DNA of 18,400 bases from Chloroflexi bacterium RBG_13_53_26 (lineage in GTDB: Bacteria > Chloroflexota > Dehalococcoidia > UBA2247 > RBG-13-53-26). The notes below the pieces were generated by a model. It was not told the origin of the DNA, ran no database searches, and saw only the letters and a program-made list of their open reading frames with translations. The stretch lies in assembly GCA_001795035.1 (NCBI GenBank), contig MGMW01000003.1:1-18400 (forward strand), given 5' to 3'. The position numbers were made by a program, and so were the translations under genes. This document shows, piece by piece, positions 1 through 6,177 of this stretch (position 1 is the stretch's first letter; the number at the start of each line of letters is the position of its first letter).

Positions 1-62
1 TTAACGCTCGTTCAGCCGTGTTCGCGGGCTACCTGCTGGCGCTTCGCTTCGGCCCATGCTAG
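1..62. repeat. Left copy of exact 62-bp terminal direct repeat
   Basis: Bases 1-62 are identical to 18339-18400, and the identity ends exactly at both window edges. This is what an assembler leaves when it closes a circle, or what a short terminally redundant phage end looks like. The non-redundant unit is about 18,338 bp. The repeat lies inside the long gene-free region and has no gene of its own. Confidence 0.95.
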
Positions 63-234
63 TCGCCCGCTCACACTGTTTTCGCTTCACTCGCTTTCCT
101 GTGCCGGGGGCTGGGTGCTCGTGTGGGAAACCCTGCCAGCTCTCCACCCCACCGTAGAGCGTCCACCCCTCACATCTGTGGTTCGCTTCGGGGTTCGCTT
201 TGCTCACCGGCCCTCCGCTCACATCGCTTCGCTC

Positions 235-300
235 ATAAATCTGTGCTGGCATCCCTTCACTCGGCCAGTGGCGTCACCAGCCCCCAGGCACAGGGTTTAT
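235..300. other. Multi-part stem-loop
   Basis: ATAAA (235-239) can pair with TTTAT (296-300). CTGTGC and TGG (241-249) can pair with CCA (284-286), a bulged G, and GCACAG (288-293). A smaller CACT (258-261)/AGTG (267-270) hairpin nests inside. This is a two-level helix rather than a simple palindrome, which is more typical of a folded RNA than of a protein-binding site. Confidence 0.5.
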
Positions 301-706
301 GTCGGCCCAGCCGCCTCAGTCTCGCCAGATACGGCCGCTTCTGTGCGTAGTCACCTTTATCACGAAGGTGACCTTCCAAGACCCGCATCCCGATTCGAGC
401 CGATTCAGACCGCTGCCGAGCGTGGCCGTCCACGTCGGTGAGGGCCTGGGGGGGCACTCGCTTCGCCGGCGGCACGGAACAGCCAGCGCTGGGCTTTTAA
501 TATCGGCTTCGCCGTCAAGTTGATTGCCCAGCTTAGCGCCCGACCCTACGGGGTCGCTATGCCTGTTTTCTCCGTGCCTTACCACTCCACCTGTGCTTTC
601 TGGCTTCTCTGCGGCTGCATCGCCTTCTCTACGTTCAGGGCATGCAGGCCATCCAGCACCCCCACCCCAGGCAAAGCCAGTGCCGTTACGAGGGGGCTCC
701 GCCGTA

Positions 707-738
707 GGGGCGGTTTACTGCTGCAACTAAACCGCCCC
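707..738. other. 11-bp perfect stem-loop
   Basis: GGGGCGGTTTA at 707-717 is the exact reverse complement of TAAACCGCCCC at 728-738, with a 10-base loop at 718-727. No T-tract follows on either strand, so it is not an ordinary intrinsic terminator. An overlapping alternative stem, CCGCC (699-703) with GGCGG (709-713), would compete with it. It is the longest perfect inverted repeat I found in the window. Confidence 0.8.
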
Positions 739-1035
739 AGCATGCCGTTTCTATCGCACTTCGTGCGTCAAGTTGTGGGCATGCCATGGAGAAGCTAAGA
801 GCTTCAACTCTACCCACCTATAGGAGAGTATAGGCAGTGGCTCAAAGTGCTTCGCCTTTGCCCTTCCAGCAAGGCCGCTCCGCGCCGTTCCCTTCGGGCT
901 TCCACCGCTTTCGCTTCTCTCAATGCGGTGTGCGGTTCTTCGCTACGCTCAGAAACCTTGCTTTAGGCCGCCACTGCTCTACGTTTCTTTGTAACGGTGG
1001 GCAGGTATAGAGAAAACGGAGAAAAAGGGGGGCAC

Positions 1036-1221
1036 ATGGAAATAATGAACATGGTCCAGACACAGTTAACAGGTCTCTGCGGTCAGAGGTATTGTCCTCG
1101 TGTGTGTGAGAGGGTCTGTCATTGCCCGGCAGGTAAAGCCAGGGAGGTATATCTCTTGAATCTGCAGGCTCTGCGCAGGCTTACAAAGAATCTATATAGA
1201 AAGGAGTGTGTCAAATGTTAA
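1036..1221 (+). CDS. Small Cys-rich protein, unknown function
   Basis: A 61-aa product. The ATG at 1036 is chosen because AAAAAGGGGGG sits just upstream; an in-frame GTG at 997 has no such site. The N-terminal half holds a tight Cys cluster (C14, C19, C23, C27 and C29, spaced C-x4-C-x3-C-x3-C-x-C) and the C-terminus ends in CVKC, suggesting metal binding. It is the first gene after the long non-coding region. Its stop overlaps the next start by 7 bases, so it heads an early operon of small proteins. I do not recognise the family. Confidence 0.6.
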   Translation: MEIMNMVQTQLTGLCGQRYCPRVCERVCHCPAGKAREVYLLNLQALRRLTKNLYRKECVKC

Positions 1222-1427
1222 CTCAACAAATTCTGTACTCAGCTGAGGAGGTCCAGCAGCTCGTAGCCAAGGCTCACCAAGCCGGCGTAACTGCCGGCTA
1301 TACACTGGCCGTCCAGGAAGAGGTATTTGAGTTAGCTGCTAAGAAGCAAGAGGAAGAGCGTCAAAAGCATATCAACTGGCAAGGCCTCTGCGAAAGTGGC
1401 CAGGGAGGTGAGACATGGAGCAGTTAG
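1215..1427 (+). CDS. Small hypothetical protein
   Basis: A 70-aa product starting at ATG 1215, nine bases after AAGGAG (1200-1205). The alternative GTG at 1206 would overlap that site. The protein is mostly helical and charged: an 'SAEEVQQLVAKAHQAG' helix is followed by a Glu/Lys/Gln-rich segment that could form a short coiled coil. No motif is recognised. It overlaps both neighbours, so it is likely translated with them. Confidence 0.6.
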   Translation: MLTQQILYSAEEVQQLVAKAHQAGVTAGYTLAVQEEVFELAAKKQEEERQKHINWQGLCESGQGGETWSS

Positions 1428-1609
1428 TTTGTCCTAATTGCGGTAACACAGACAGGTCGAAGATAAGCAGAAGTGCCGGTTTCCCGACATTCAGGCCGCA
1501 ATGCCGGGTATGCGGTTCCATAATCTGGAAGAAGGGAGAGGTTGAGTATGACCGAGATAAGTGTAGCGGGAAAGACGGAGTCGGTAGTCACTCAGGTAGA
1601 CAAGGTTAA
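1415..1609 (+). CDS. Small zinc-ribbon protein
   Basis: A 64-aa product. ATG 1415 follows GGGAGGTGAG. Two CxxC knuckles are visible: CPNCG at residues 6-10 and CRVCG near residue 30. This is the layout of a minimal zinc ribbon, a fold used by small DNA-, RNA- or protein-binding phage proteins. The C-terminal 20 residues after 'EVEYDRDK' are Ser/Gly-rich and overlap the next gene, so they may only reflect that overlap. The partner or target is unknown. Confidence 0.6.
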   Translation: MEQLVCPNCGNTDRSKISRSAGFPTFRPQCRVCGSIIWKKGEVEYDRDKCSGKDGVGSHSGRQG

Positions 1610-1814
1610 TGCTGTACCAAAGCAGCTCTATCTAGTGCACATGCTTTGTGGTAGCTGCTGCCACCGGTTTGATGAAGTGACAGTGTACGCCGGCTACCAC
1701 TGGCACCAGTGCCCTAAGTGCGGCTGCTACTTCGCCAAGAAAGTCTGGGGCACAAAAGCAGAACCGGTAGTAAGAGAGGTTAAGGATGTCAGGGTTTATC
1801 AGGTTTTTGTTTGA
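1548..1814 (+). CDS. Small zinc-ribbon protein
   Basis: An 88-aa product. ATG 1548 lies seven bases after GGGAGAG, and the in-frame TTG at 1542 is too close to that site. Metal knuckles CGSC and CPKC are separated by about 20 residues containing aromatic and His residues ('YAGYHWHQ'), a clear treble-clef/zinc-ribbon arrangement. The N-terminal 25 residues are a Val/Thr/Lys-rich tail. It overlaps both neighbours, in the same early operon as three other Cys-rich proteins. Function unknown. Confidence 0.65.
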   Translation: MTEISVAGKTESVVTQVDKVNAVPKQLYLVHMLCGSCCHRFDEVTVYAGYHWHQCPKCGCYFAKKVWGTKAEPVVREVKDVRVYQVFV

Positions 1815-2040
1815 TGAGCTGGTGGATATCTTTTTTTCTCTAGCCTTTGCGCGAAAGCAGACACTGCGCGGAGAGCTACGCTATCACCGGCAGCAGCAGA
1901 AGAAGCGCAGGATGAAGATTTCAGACGCTCAGTATGACGAGCTTATAGCCAGGTTTACAGAGAGGACAAGCCAGGGTGAGAGGCCTGGTACAGTGGAAGG
2001 AGACGATCATGGAGCAACCACAAAGCAGGTTTCACGGTAA
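1786..2040 (+). CDS. Small protein with hydrophobic N-terminus and basic helix
   Basis: An 84-aa product starting at ATG 1786 behind GAGAGG. Residues 1-22 ('FIRFLFDELVDIFFSLAF') are strongly hydrophobic and amphipathic, followed by a very basic run (RYHRQQQKKRRMK) and an acidic/polar tail. This could be a membrane-associated or a DNA-binding helical protein; the sequence does not decide. The last 30 codons overlap the next gene, and their composition may be constrained by it. Confidence 0.5.
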   Translation: MSGFIRFLFDELVDIFFSLAFARKQTLRGELRYHRQQQKKRRMKISDAQYDELIARFTERTSQGERPGTVEGDDHGATTKQVSR

Positions 2041-2380
2041 GGTGAAGGTGCAGAAGGGCGACATCGAGATTCAGGTCAACATCTTTGAGGACACCAGGGA
2101 GAAAGTCTACCAGGAACTTAATCACGCTTTTGTGACATTGGGGAACTGGCTCGGGACAACGTCTAAGCCAGGAGCCGCGGCGGCCACCGCCGCGGCGAAG
2201 CCAACGGCAGCCGGTCCCGGTAACGGCGGCGCCGCCGCGAATGGCACTCCGGCCAATGCCCCATTCTGTGATGAATGCGGCACCAATGATGAAGTTCAGC
2301 TTATTCACTGGACGGATAAAAAGACGCATCAGCCTAAATCAGGTTGGAAGTGTCAGCGCTGCAAAAAGTGGGCACGGTAG
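2009..2380 (+). CDS. Protein with Ala-rich linker and C-terminal zinc ribbon
   Basis: A 123-aa product. ATG 2009 is preceded by GGAAGGA at a good distance; the GTG at 1976 has no such site. Residues 1-45 ('KVKVQKGDIEIQVNIFED') look like a small beta-rich domain. A low-complexity Ala/Gly/Pro/Thr linker (about 50-85) follows. The C-terminal zinc ribbon has FCDECG and WKCQRCKKW separated by about 24 residues. A core, flexible linker and ribbon recall single-stranded-DNA-binding or recombination accessory proteins, but that is inference. It ends the early operon. Confidence 0.65.
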   Translation: MEQPQSRFHGKVKVQKGDIEIQVNIFEDTREKVYQELNHAFVTLGNWLGTTSKPGAAAATAAAKPTAAGPGNGGAAANGTPANAPFCDECGTNDEVQLIHWTDKKTHQPKSGWKCQRCKKWAR

Positions 2381-2457
2381 CCGGCCCCGGGGGGAGCGCA
2401 TCCGTTATCACGCTTAGAAAAAAATGAATAATCGTGTCCGTTATGTCTACAACCCCC

Positions 2458-2485
2458 TTGACTTCCTTCTTTCGAGTGCTACACT
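2458..2485 (+). promoter_or_regulatory. Putative sigma70-type promoter for the integrase
   Basis: TTGACT (2458-2463), a 16-base spacer and TACACT (2480-2485) lie about 137 bases before the integrase start. The -35 box matches 5 of 6 consensus bases and the -10 box 4 of 6. It would make a leader of about 130 bases that includes the hairpin at 2547-2568. Upstream there is only CCCCGGGG-rich sequence after the early operon. Confidence 0.4.
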
Positions 2486-2546
2486 TCACCTCATGCCAGA
2501 CGGCGATTCGATAGCATCCCACCAGGCATCGCCCACCGAGGTAACA

Positions 2547-2568
2547 TCTGGTTTGTATCGAAACCAGA
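2547..2568. promoter_or_regulatory. Perfect inverted repeat in the integrase leader
   Basis: TCTGGTTT (2547-2554) and AAACCAGA (2561-2568) are exact reverse complements around a 6-base spacer. It lies 54 bases before the integrase start, between the putative promoter and the ribosome-binding site. It could be an operator, an integrase arm/core site or an RNA hairpin. There is no T-tract, so it is not an intrinsic terminator. Confidence 0.5.
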
Positions 2569-2621
2569 CATCCCCCCCAAGCCAGCTTGATACTATGTCC
2601 CCGTCAGTAAAGGAGGGGGAC

Positions 2622-3632
2622 ATGGAGTTCTACAGTCTACTACTACGTTTGAGCCCAGCTAAACAGCGCCTGGTAAGAGAGTTGGTTTGGAACCTGGCGC
2701 AGCTGGAGACGCTAACGATTCCCGCGGATCATGACGCCAGGCTAGAGTACACGGCTTATGTCGATGGTTGGCTCACCAGTCTCGTAGCCAGGAGATTTGC
2801 CCCTGAAACATTAAGACGGTACAGCCGGCAGGTCCATCACTTGCTTAAGGCTAATCCGCATCCCACTCAGGCAGTTCTCGAGTCAGCCCTCGCCGCCGAG
2901 ATTTCAGCAGGTAGAACGGCCGGCACGGTTTCCAGAATGCTAGAGGCATTCAGGAGTTTCTATAGCTATCTTGCCGAAAGGGGGCTGATTTCGACTAACG
3001 CAGCCGCCAAAATACCCAAGCCTCGGGATTATGCTGTATCTCGTCAGCCGGCCACTCAATTACAGGTTGATGCTGTTTTTAAATCGGCTAAAACTTTGAA
3101 ACATCAGGTCCAGTTAATGCTCTTCGTCGATTGCGGACTTCGTGTCAGGGAGCTGGCTTTTGCCAGGATAAGCAAAATCGATATCGAAGCCAGGTTAATC
3201 TCCGTTATGGGTAAAGGCTCAAAGCCTCGCTCAGTTCCCATGTCCTCAGTTACTGCCGAAATTGTAAGCAGTCACATTCAGGATATTCGTTCGCTCGGTT
3301 ATACGGGTGATTGGCTTTTCCCAGGCAGGGATCCCAGTAAGGCAACGAACCCGGACGCGATTAGGACTTTTTTTTATCACCTTTGTGATAGAGCCGGAGT
3401 TAAACGCTTTTCCCCTCACCAGTTAAGACATTACTTTGCTACCGCGACTCTATCGGCAGGCGCCAGCCTAAAGGCTATATCGTCTATTCTCGGCCACGCC
3501 AGGACTTCAACGACCGTTAATACATACTGGCATATCATTGAGCAGGGAGAGGTTTCGAATCAGCACGCTCAGTTTTCACCACTTCAACAGCAGATGAAAG
3601 GAGCCGGCCATTCCGAGACGTTGGGGGAGTAA
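2622..3632 (+). CDS. int: Tyrosine-family site-specific integrase
   Basis: A 336-aa recombinase that would catalyse integration and excision of the phage at attachment sites. An N-terminal helical core-binding domain (about 40-125) precedes the catalytic domain. The full catalytic set is visible: R174 in GLRVREL, K198 in GKGSKPR, H266 and R269 in HQLRH, H292 in LGHARTST and nucleophile Y302. Length and order match XerC/D-like phage integrases. ATG 2622 is chosen because AAAGGAGGGGG lies directly upstream; the frame stays open back to 2424 but that stretch carries the promoter and hairpin. The gene appears intact, so the phage is probably temperate. attP was not identified. Confidence 0.93.
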   Translation: MEFYSLLLRLSPAKQRLVRELVWNLAQLETLTIPADHDARLEYTAYVDGWLTSLVARRFAPETLRRYSRQVHHLLKANPHPTQAVLESALAAEISAGRTAGTVSRMLEAFRSFYSYLAERGLISTNAAAKIPKPRDYAVSRQPATQLQVDAVFKSAKTLKHQVQLMLFVDCGLRVRELAFARISKIDIEARLISVMGKGSKPRSVPMSSVTAEIVSSHIQDIRSLGYTGDWLFPGRDPSKATNPDAIRTFFYHLCDRAGVKRFSPHQLRHYFATATLSAGASLKAISSILGHARTSTTVNTYWHIIEQGEVSNQHAQFSPLQQQMKGAGHSETLGE

Positions 3633-3660
3633 TACCAGGCTTTGGGCTTACCGGTACCTG

Positions 3661-4194
3661 GTGCTAAGAGACGGTGAGCATTGCAAAATCTGCCTGGCAA
3701 TCCCGACTACACAAAATGGGTTGGATATCGACCACATCGATGGCGACAAAACCAACGGTGACCCACGGAATCTACGCCTGCTTTGCAGGTCCTGCAATGT
3801 TTCCGAGGAAAATAAGTCCCGTGCCCAGTGTCCGAGTGACCAGGGAGAGAGGGAGAGAGAGGAAGGACAGCCGAGTACCCGCCTGGCTAAGGAAGCAGTC
3901 GACTATAAAGGTGGTTCTATTGAGATGCAGGCCTGCTTTCTGTTTGAGTTGGATTATAGGGATTGGGTATTGAAAGAGGTCAAGCAGAGGGGCGCATTTT
4001 TGAAGAAGGAGGCTATCTTTGCAGGAGCTGAGATTGTAGGTTGCTCTCCGACCACCACGTCTAAATATCTGGCTAAGCTCACCAGCTCCGCCGGCCCGAT
4101 ACAAGAGTACAAAGATAAGCTGGGGGATACCCTGTTGATCCCCCGGAACGGCCATAGACCTATAGAAAATCTACAGGAGGTGGTTACCACATGA
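3661..4194 (+). CDS. HNH endonuclease with C-terminal helical (HTH-like) domain
   Basis: From GTG 3661 the product is 177 aa. The HNH/zinc motif is complete: CKIC (8-11), DIDHIDGD (22-29), N32, N37 and LCRSCN (41-46). A charged linker follows, then a region (about 105-150) with 'KKEAIFAGAEIVGCSPTTTSKYLAKL' character that resembles a helix-turn-helix. Such proteins nick or cut DNA as homing or packaging-associated nucleases. The start is uncertain: the frame is open back to 3598, the sequence RYLVLRDGEHCKIC before the first Cys fits the family better with an upstream start, and an ATT at 3610 sits behind AAAGGAG (3597-3603). It overlaps the next gene by ATGA. Confidence 0.8.
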   Translation: MLRDGEHCKICLAIPTTQNGLDIDHIDGDKTNGDPRNLRLLCRSCNVSEENKSRAQCPSDQGEREREEGQPSTRLAKEAVDYKGGSIEMQACFLFELDYRDWVLKEVKQRGAFLKKEAIFAGAEIVGCSPTTTSKYLAKLTSSAGPIQEYKDKLGDTLLIPRNGHRPIENLQEVVTT

Positions 4195-4415
4195 AAGTAG
4201 AGATTACCGCTAAGGTCGAGATTGTAAGCATAGCCCACACGTTTCCGGAGGATGAGGAGCCGGCAACGATACTCAAGCTAAAGACCAAGCTACCGCCGGC
4301 CGAGGTCGCCCGCATCCTCAATATACAGCGCCAGGGGGCGCCCTTGACCATGACCATAGGTACTGAGCAGCTAGCGTTCGATTTGAGCTTCTCAGAGGTC
4401 AAGGGTAGGGAATAG
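4191..4415 (+). CDS. Small hypothetical protein
   Basis: A 74-aa product. ATG 4191 follows ACAGGAGGTGG and overlaps the previous stop by ATGA. Alternating hydrophobic and charged residues ('MKVEITAKVEIVSI', 'LTMTIGTEQLAFDLSF') suggest a small all-beta protein with one helix in the middle ('PPAEVARILNIQ'). No family is recognised. Its position between the nuclease and a DNA-binding-like protein suggests an early DNA-metabolism role, which is only contextual. Confidence 0.6.
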   Translation: MKVEITAKVEIVSIAHTFPEDEEPATILKLKTKLPPAEVARILNIQRQGAPLTMTIGTEQLAFDLSFSEVKGRE

Positions 4416-4420
4416 CCGCT

Positions 4421-4741
4421 ATGAGTGATTTGTTGGCCATTCTACAGCTACACAGAGGCAAGCAGAAGGCTATCACCGGTAAGGACCTTGCGGCCATCCT
4501 GGGAGAGCCGAACGATAGGCCAATCCGCAGGGAGATACGGGAGTTAATCACCGCGGGGCATCCCATCGCCTCGAGCACGGAGAAACCCTACGGCTACTTC
4601 CTCGTCGAAACGCAAGAGGAAGCCGATGAGTACCTGGCCAGCTTGAAAGGCCGGCTTGTAGAGGATGCTTACCGCCGGAAAGATTTTAAGGCAGCGTCCG
4701 CCAATTCTCTAAATAAGGAGAAGCAGCTCGCGCTTTTGTAG
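4421..4741 (+). CDS. Winged-helix-like DNA-binding protein
   Basis: A 106-aa product starting at ATG 4421. Residues 18-62 ('GKDLAAILGEPNDRPIRREI' through 'YGYFLV') read as a helix-turn-helix followed by a beta wing, as in winged-helix proteins. The C-terminal 40 residues are a charged helical tail. Phages use such proteins as small regulators or replication accessories. It is the only candidate transcriptional regulator I see, but nothing shows it is a lysogeny repressor, and it is not transcribed divergently from an early operon. Confidence 0.6.
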   Translation: MSDLLAILQLHRGKQKAITGKDLAAILGEPNDRPIRREIRELITAGHPIASSTEKPYGYFLVETQEEADEYLASLKGRLVEDAYRRKDFKAASANSLNKEKQLALL

Positions 4742-4750
4742 GGTGGGAAT

Positions 4751-4972
4751 ATGCCAAGAGGGAAAGATAAGTACTATTTTCAAGCCAGGAGAGTAATTAG
4801 GCGCTACAAGCCGGTGGAGAACCACAGCGACCCCAGCACCTATCCGGTAATCCCTCTTTGTCCTGTGGCGACCTGTGGCCAGCCCCTGGTGCGTCGGAAC
4901 GGCCTTATCGTTTGTTCAGCGGATCCCTGGCACTATACACAGGAAGTCATACCCTGCAGAGGTAAGGAATGA
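4751..4972 (+). CDS. Small zinc-ribbon-like protein
   Basis: A 73-aa product; ATG 4751 follows GGGTGGG. A basic N-terminus (RGKDKYYFQARRVIRRYK) precedes a putative zinc site made of CPVATC, a single Cys near residue 54 with a nearby His, and a C-terminal Cys near 69. The spacing is looser than a canonical ribbon. It overlaps the methyltransferase start by ATGA, so the two are probably co-translated. Function unknown. Confidence 0.55.
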   Translation: MPRGKDKYYFQARRVIRRYKPVENHSDPSTYPVIPLCPVATCGQPLVRRNGLIVCSADPWHYTQEVIPCRGKE

Positions 4973-5460
4973 AAAAGCTTACCCGAGCGCATTTGCTGGG
5001 AGCTTTCACTCCGGAGGTGAGAAATCTAATCTCCTCGAGGTGTCAGGGGTTGGTTTTGAATCTCTGCTCAGGGTCCTGGGATTTTGGCATCACCGTCGAT
5101 AAAGTTATGCCGGCAGACATCAAGGCAGATGTGAGCCAGCTGCCCTTTAAGGATGAGGTCGCAGACACGATCATCTTTGACCCGCCGTACAGTCGGAAGT
5201 TCAAGAAGTACTACGGCGCATACTATGCAGACAGGCGCAAAGTCTTTCGGGAAGTTATGCGGGTCCTTAAGCCCGGTGGCTTGTTAATCTTCTGTCATTA
5301 CTTCATACCGCAGCAGCGCATCTGGACGCTTGAGGAAGTCTACATGATAGTTAACCGCCCCTGGGAGCACGTCCGAGCGCTTTCGTTTCAGAGGAAGCAA
5401 AAAACCCTATGTGATATCTATTCTGATGAGAAGGGGGGCGATGATGGCAAAGGTCAGTAA
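4969..5460 (+). CDS. Small DPPY-type SAM-dependent methyltransferase
   Basis: A 163-aa Rossmann-type methyltransferase. A motif I-like segment VLNLCSGSWDFG (29-40) binds SAM. Asp residues at 50 and 54 fit motifs II/III. IIFDPPYS (68-75) is the catalytic DPPY motif of amino-methyltransferases that modify adenine-N6 or cytosine-N4. LKPGGLLIF (100-108) is the usual strand after it. No separate target-recognition domain is visible, so this is a minimal enzyme; specificity cannot be read. An orphan phage enzyme like this could protect DNA from host restriction. No restriction endonuclease partner is adjacent. Confidence 0.8.
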   Translation: MKKLTRAHLLGAFTPEVRNLISSRCQGLVLNLCSGSWDFGITVDKVMPADIKADVSQLPFKDEVADTIIFDPPYSRKFKKYYGAYYADRRKVFREVMRVLKPGGLLIFCHYFIPQQRIWTLEEVYMIVNRPWEHVRALSFQRKQKTLCDIYSDEKGGDDGKGQ

Positions 5461-5683
5461 TGAAACAAGGTTAATATGGAATCTGGCCGAGGAGAGGGTA
5501 GCAAGAATACTCAGGGACGAACAGGCAGCACACAAAAAGAGCCGTAATTATCTCAAGGGCTTAGGAGCTGGCGCCACTATATACCGAGATTCTCTCAAAG
5601 AAATCATATCTGATCTGGAAAATTCAAACGGCTGCCATGAAAAATTGAACCATGGCCACAAATCTAAGGGGGTGAAACCATGA
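5444..5683 (+). CDS. Small hypothetical protein
   Basis: A 79-aa product. ATG 5444 is preferred over ATG 5441 because the GGGGGG site is very close to the latter; either is possible. The N-terminal 60 residues are helical and basic ('RLIWNLAEERVARILRDEQ'); the tail is Asn/His/Lys-rich. No family is recognised. It overlaps the methyltransferase by 17 bases and the next gene by ATGA, so it belongs to the same transcription unit. Confidence 0.5.
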   Translation: MAKVSNETRLIWNLAEERVARILRDEQAAHKKSRNYLKGLGAGATIYRDSLKEIISDLENSNGCHEKLNHGHKSKGVKP

Positions 5684-6177
5684 AGCTATTCGAAGCAACT
5701 CAAATCGCAATGGAGCTGGTGCAGAAGCTACAGCCTTATTGCGACCGCATCGAGGTCGCAGGTAGCATCAGGAGAGGCAGAGCCTGGGTTAATGATATCG
5801 ATATCGTGGCAATACCACATGAGGACAAGATTCTCGCTGGCGGTTTCTTTAATGTTCAGCACCTGATCGCATCGATAACTGGCGACCAGCCCCATGGTGG
5901 CCACGCATACCTGACTTGCGCATATCGCCAGGTCTCCGTCGATATCTACCTGGCAGCACCCTCTTCCTGGGGAACTTTGCTATTGATCAGGACAGGCTCG
6001 AAAAAGCATAACATCAAGTTGGCCACCATGGCAAAGAGCCGCGGCTGTCATCTCCACGCCAGCGGCCAGGGTCTCGTTGATTCCTATAACCGCCGAATCG
6101 CCGGCGATACCGAGGAGAGCATCTTCAAAGCCCTTGGCCTGCTTTTCATACCCCCAGGGGGGGAGGGAATAGGATGA
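5680..6177 (+). CDS. Minimal Pol X-like nucleotidyltransferase (palm plus thumb)
   Basis: A 165-aa product resembling the palm and thumb of family X DNA polymerases. The nucleotidyltransferase signature is present: G28-S29 followed by RRGR, then D39 and D41 in NDIDIV, with the third carboxylate D88 in VSVDIYLA. The thumb elements RTGSKKHN (104-111) and IAGDTEESIFKALGL (140-154) match Pol X. The N-terminal 8-kDa domain, and the PHP domain common in bacterial PolX, are missing. Its size is close to the very short African swine fever virus Pol X. A gap-filling or end-processing repair role is inferred. GGGGGTG precedes ATG 5680, and the stop overlaps the next gene by ATGA. Confidence 0.8.
   Translation: MKLFEATQIAMELVQKLQPYCDRIEVAGSIRRGRAWVNDIDIVAIPHEDKILAGGFFNVQHLIASITGDQPHGGHAYLTCAYRQVSVDIYLAAPSSWGTLLLIRTGSKKHNIKLATMAKSRGCHLHASGQGLVDSYNRRIAGDTEESIFKALGLLFIPPGGEGIG

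Larger units (their letters stand above)
235..840. ncRNA. Candidate large structured RNA (strand not resolved)
   Basis: At least nine helices can be drawn by eye in about 600 bases. They are a rooted multi-part helix at 235-300; GTCACCTT 350-357 with AAGGTGAC 365-372; a 9-bp hairpin with one bulge at 416-438; CGGC-TTC-GCCG 504-514; GACCC-TACG-GGGTC 542-555 (a UNCG-type loop on the + strand); an 11-bp stem at 707-738; CGCAC-TTC-GTGCG 755-767; GAAGCT-AAG-AGCTTC 791-805; and CCTATA-GGAGAG-TATAGG 817-834, extended by CCA/TGG (814-816 with 838-840). Giant phage RNAs such as GOLLD and ROOL are known precedents, but I cannot match this to either. The boundaries are those of the visible helices. The UNCG loop mildly favours the + strand. 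I see no clear promoter. Confidence 0.35.
1..1035. other. Long gene-free region rich in stem-loops (continues across the circle junction)
   Basis: No open frame here has a believable start with a ribosome-binding site or protein-like composition. The frames that stay open are short, rich in Arg, Pro, Ser and Cys, and overlap one another. The sequence holds many perfect inverted repeats, listed separately, and five copies of GCTTCGC (41, 226, 460, 506, 849), whose complement GCGAAGC is known as an extremely stable mini-hairpin. A near-duplicate GGTTCGCTT occurs at about 180 and 192. With 17683-18338 it forms about 1.69 kb without genes in a genome where other genes overlap. Its role is unknown; structured RNA, replication origin, attachment site and packaging site are all possible. 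Confidence 0.8.

Noticed and set aside
1..585. Overlapping open frames on both strands in the stem-loop region
   Set aside because: Composition is unlike real proteins, starts lack ribosome-binding sites, and frames are open mainly because the DNA is GC-rich.
2381..2400. Intrinsic terminator at the CCCCGGGG palindrome after the early operon
   Set aside because: The palindrome has no loop and is not followed by a T-tract.
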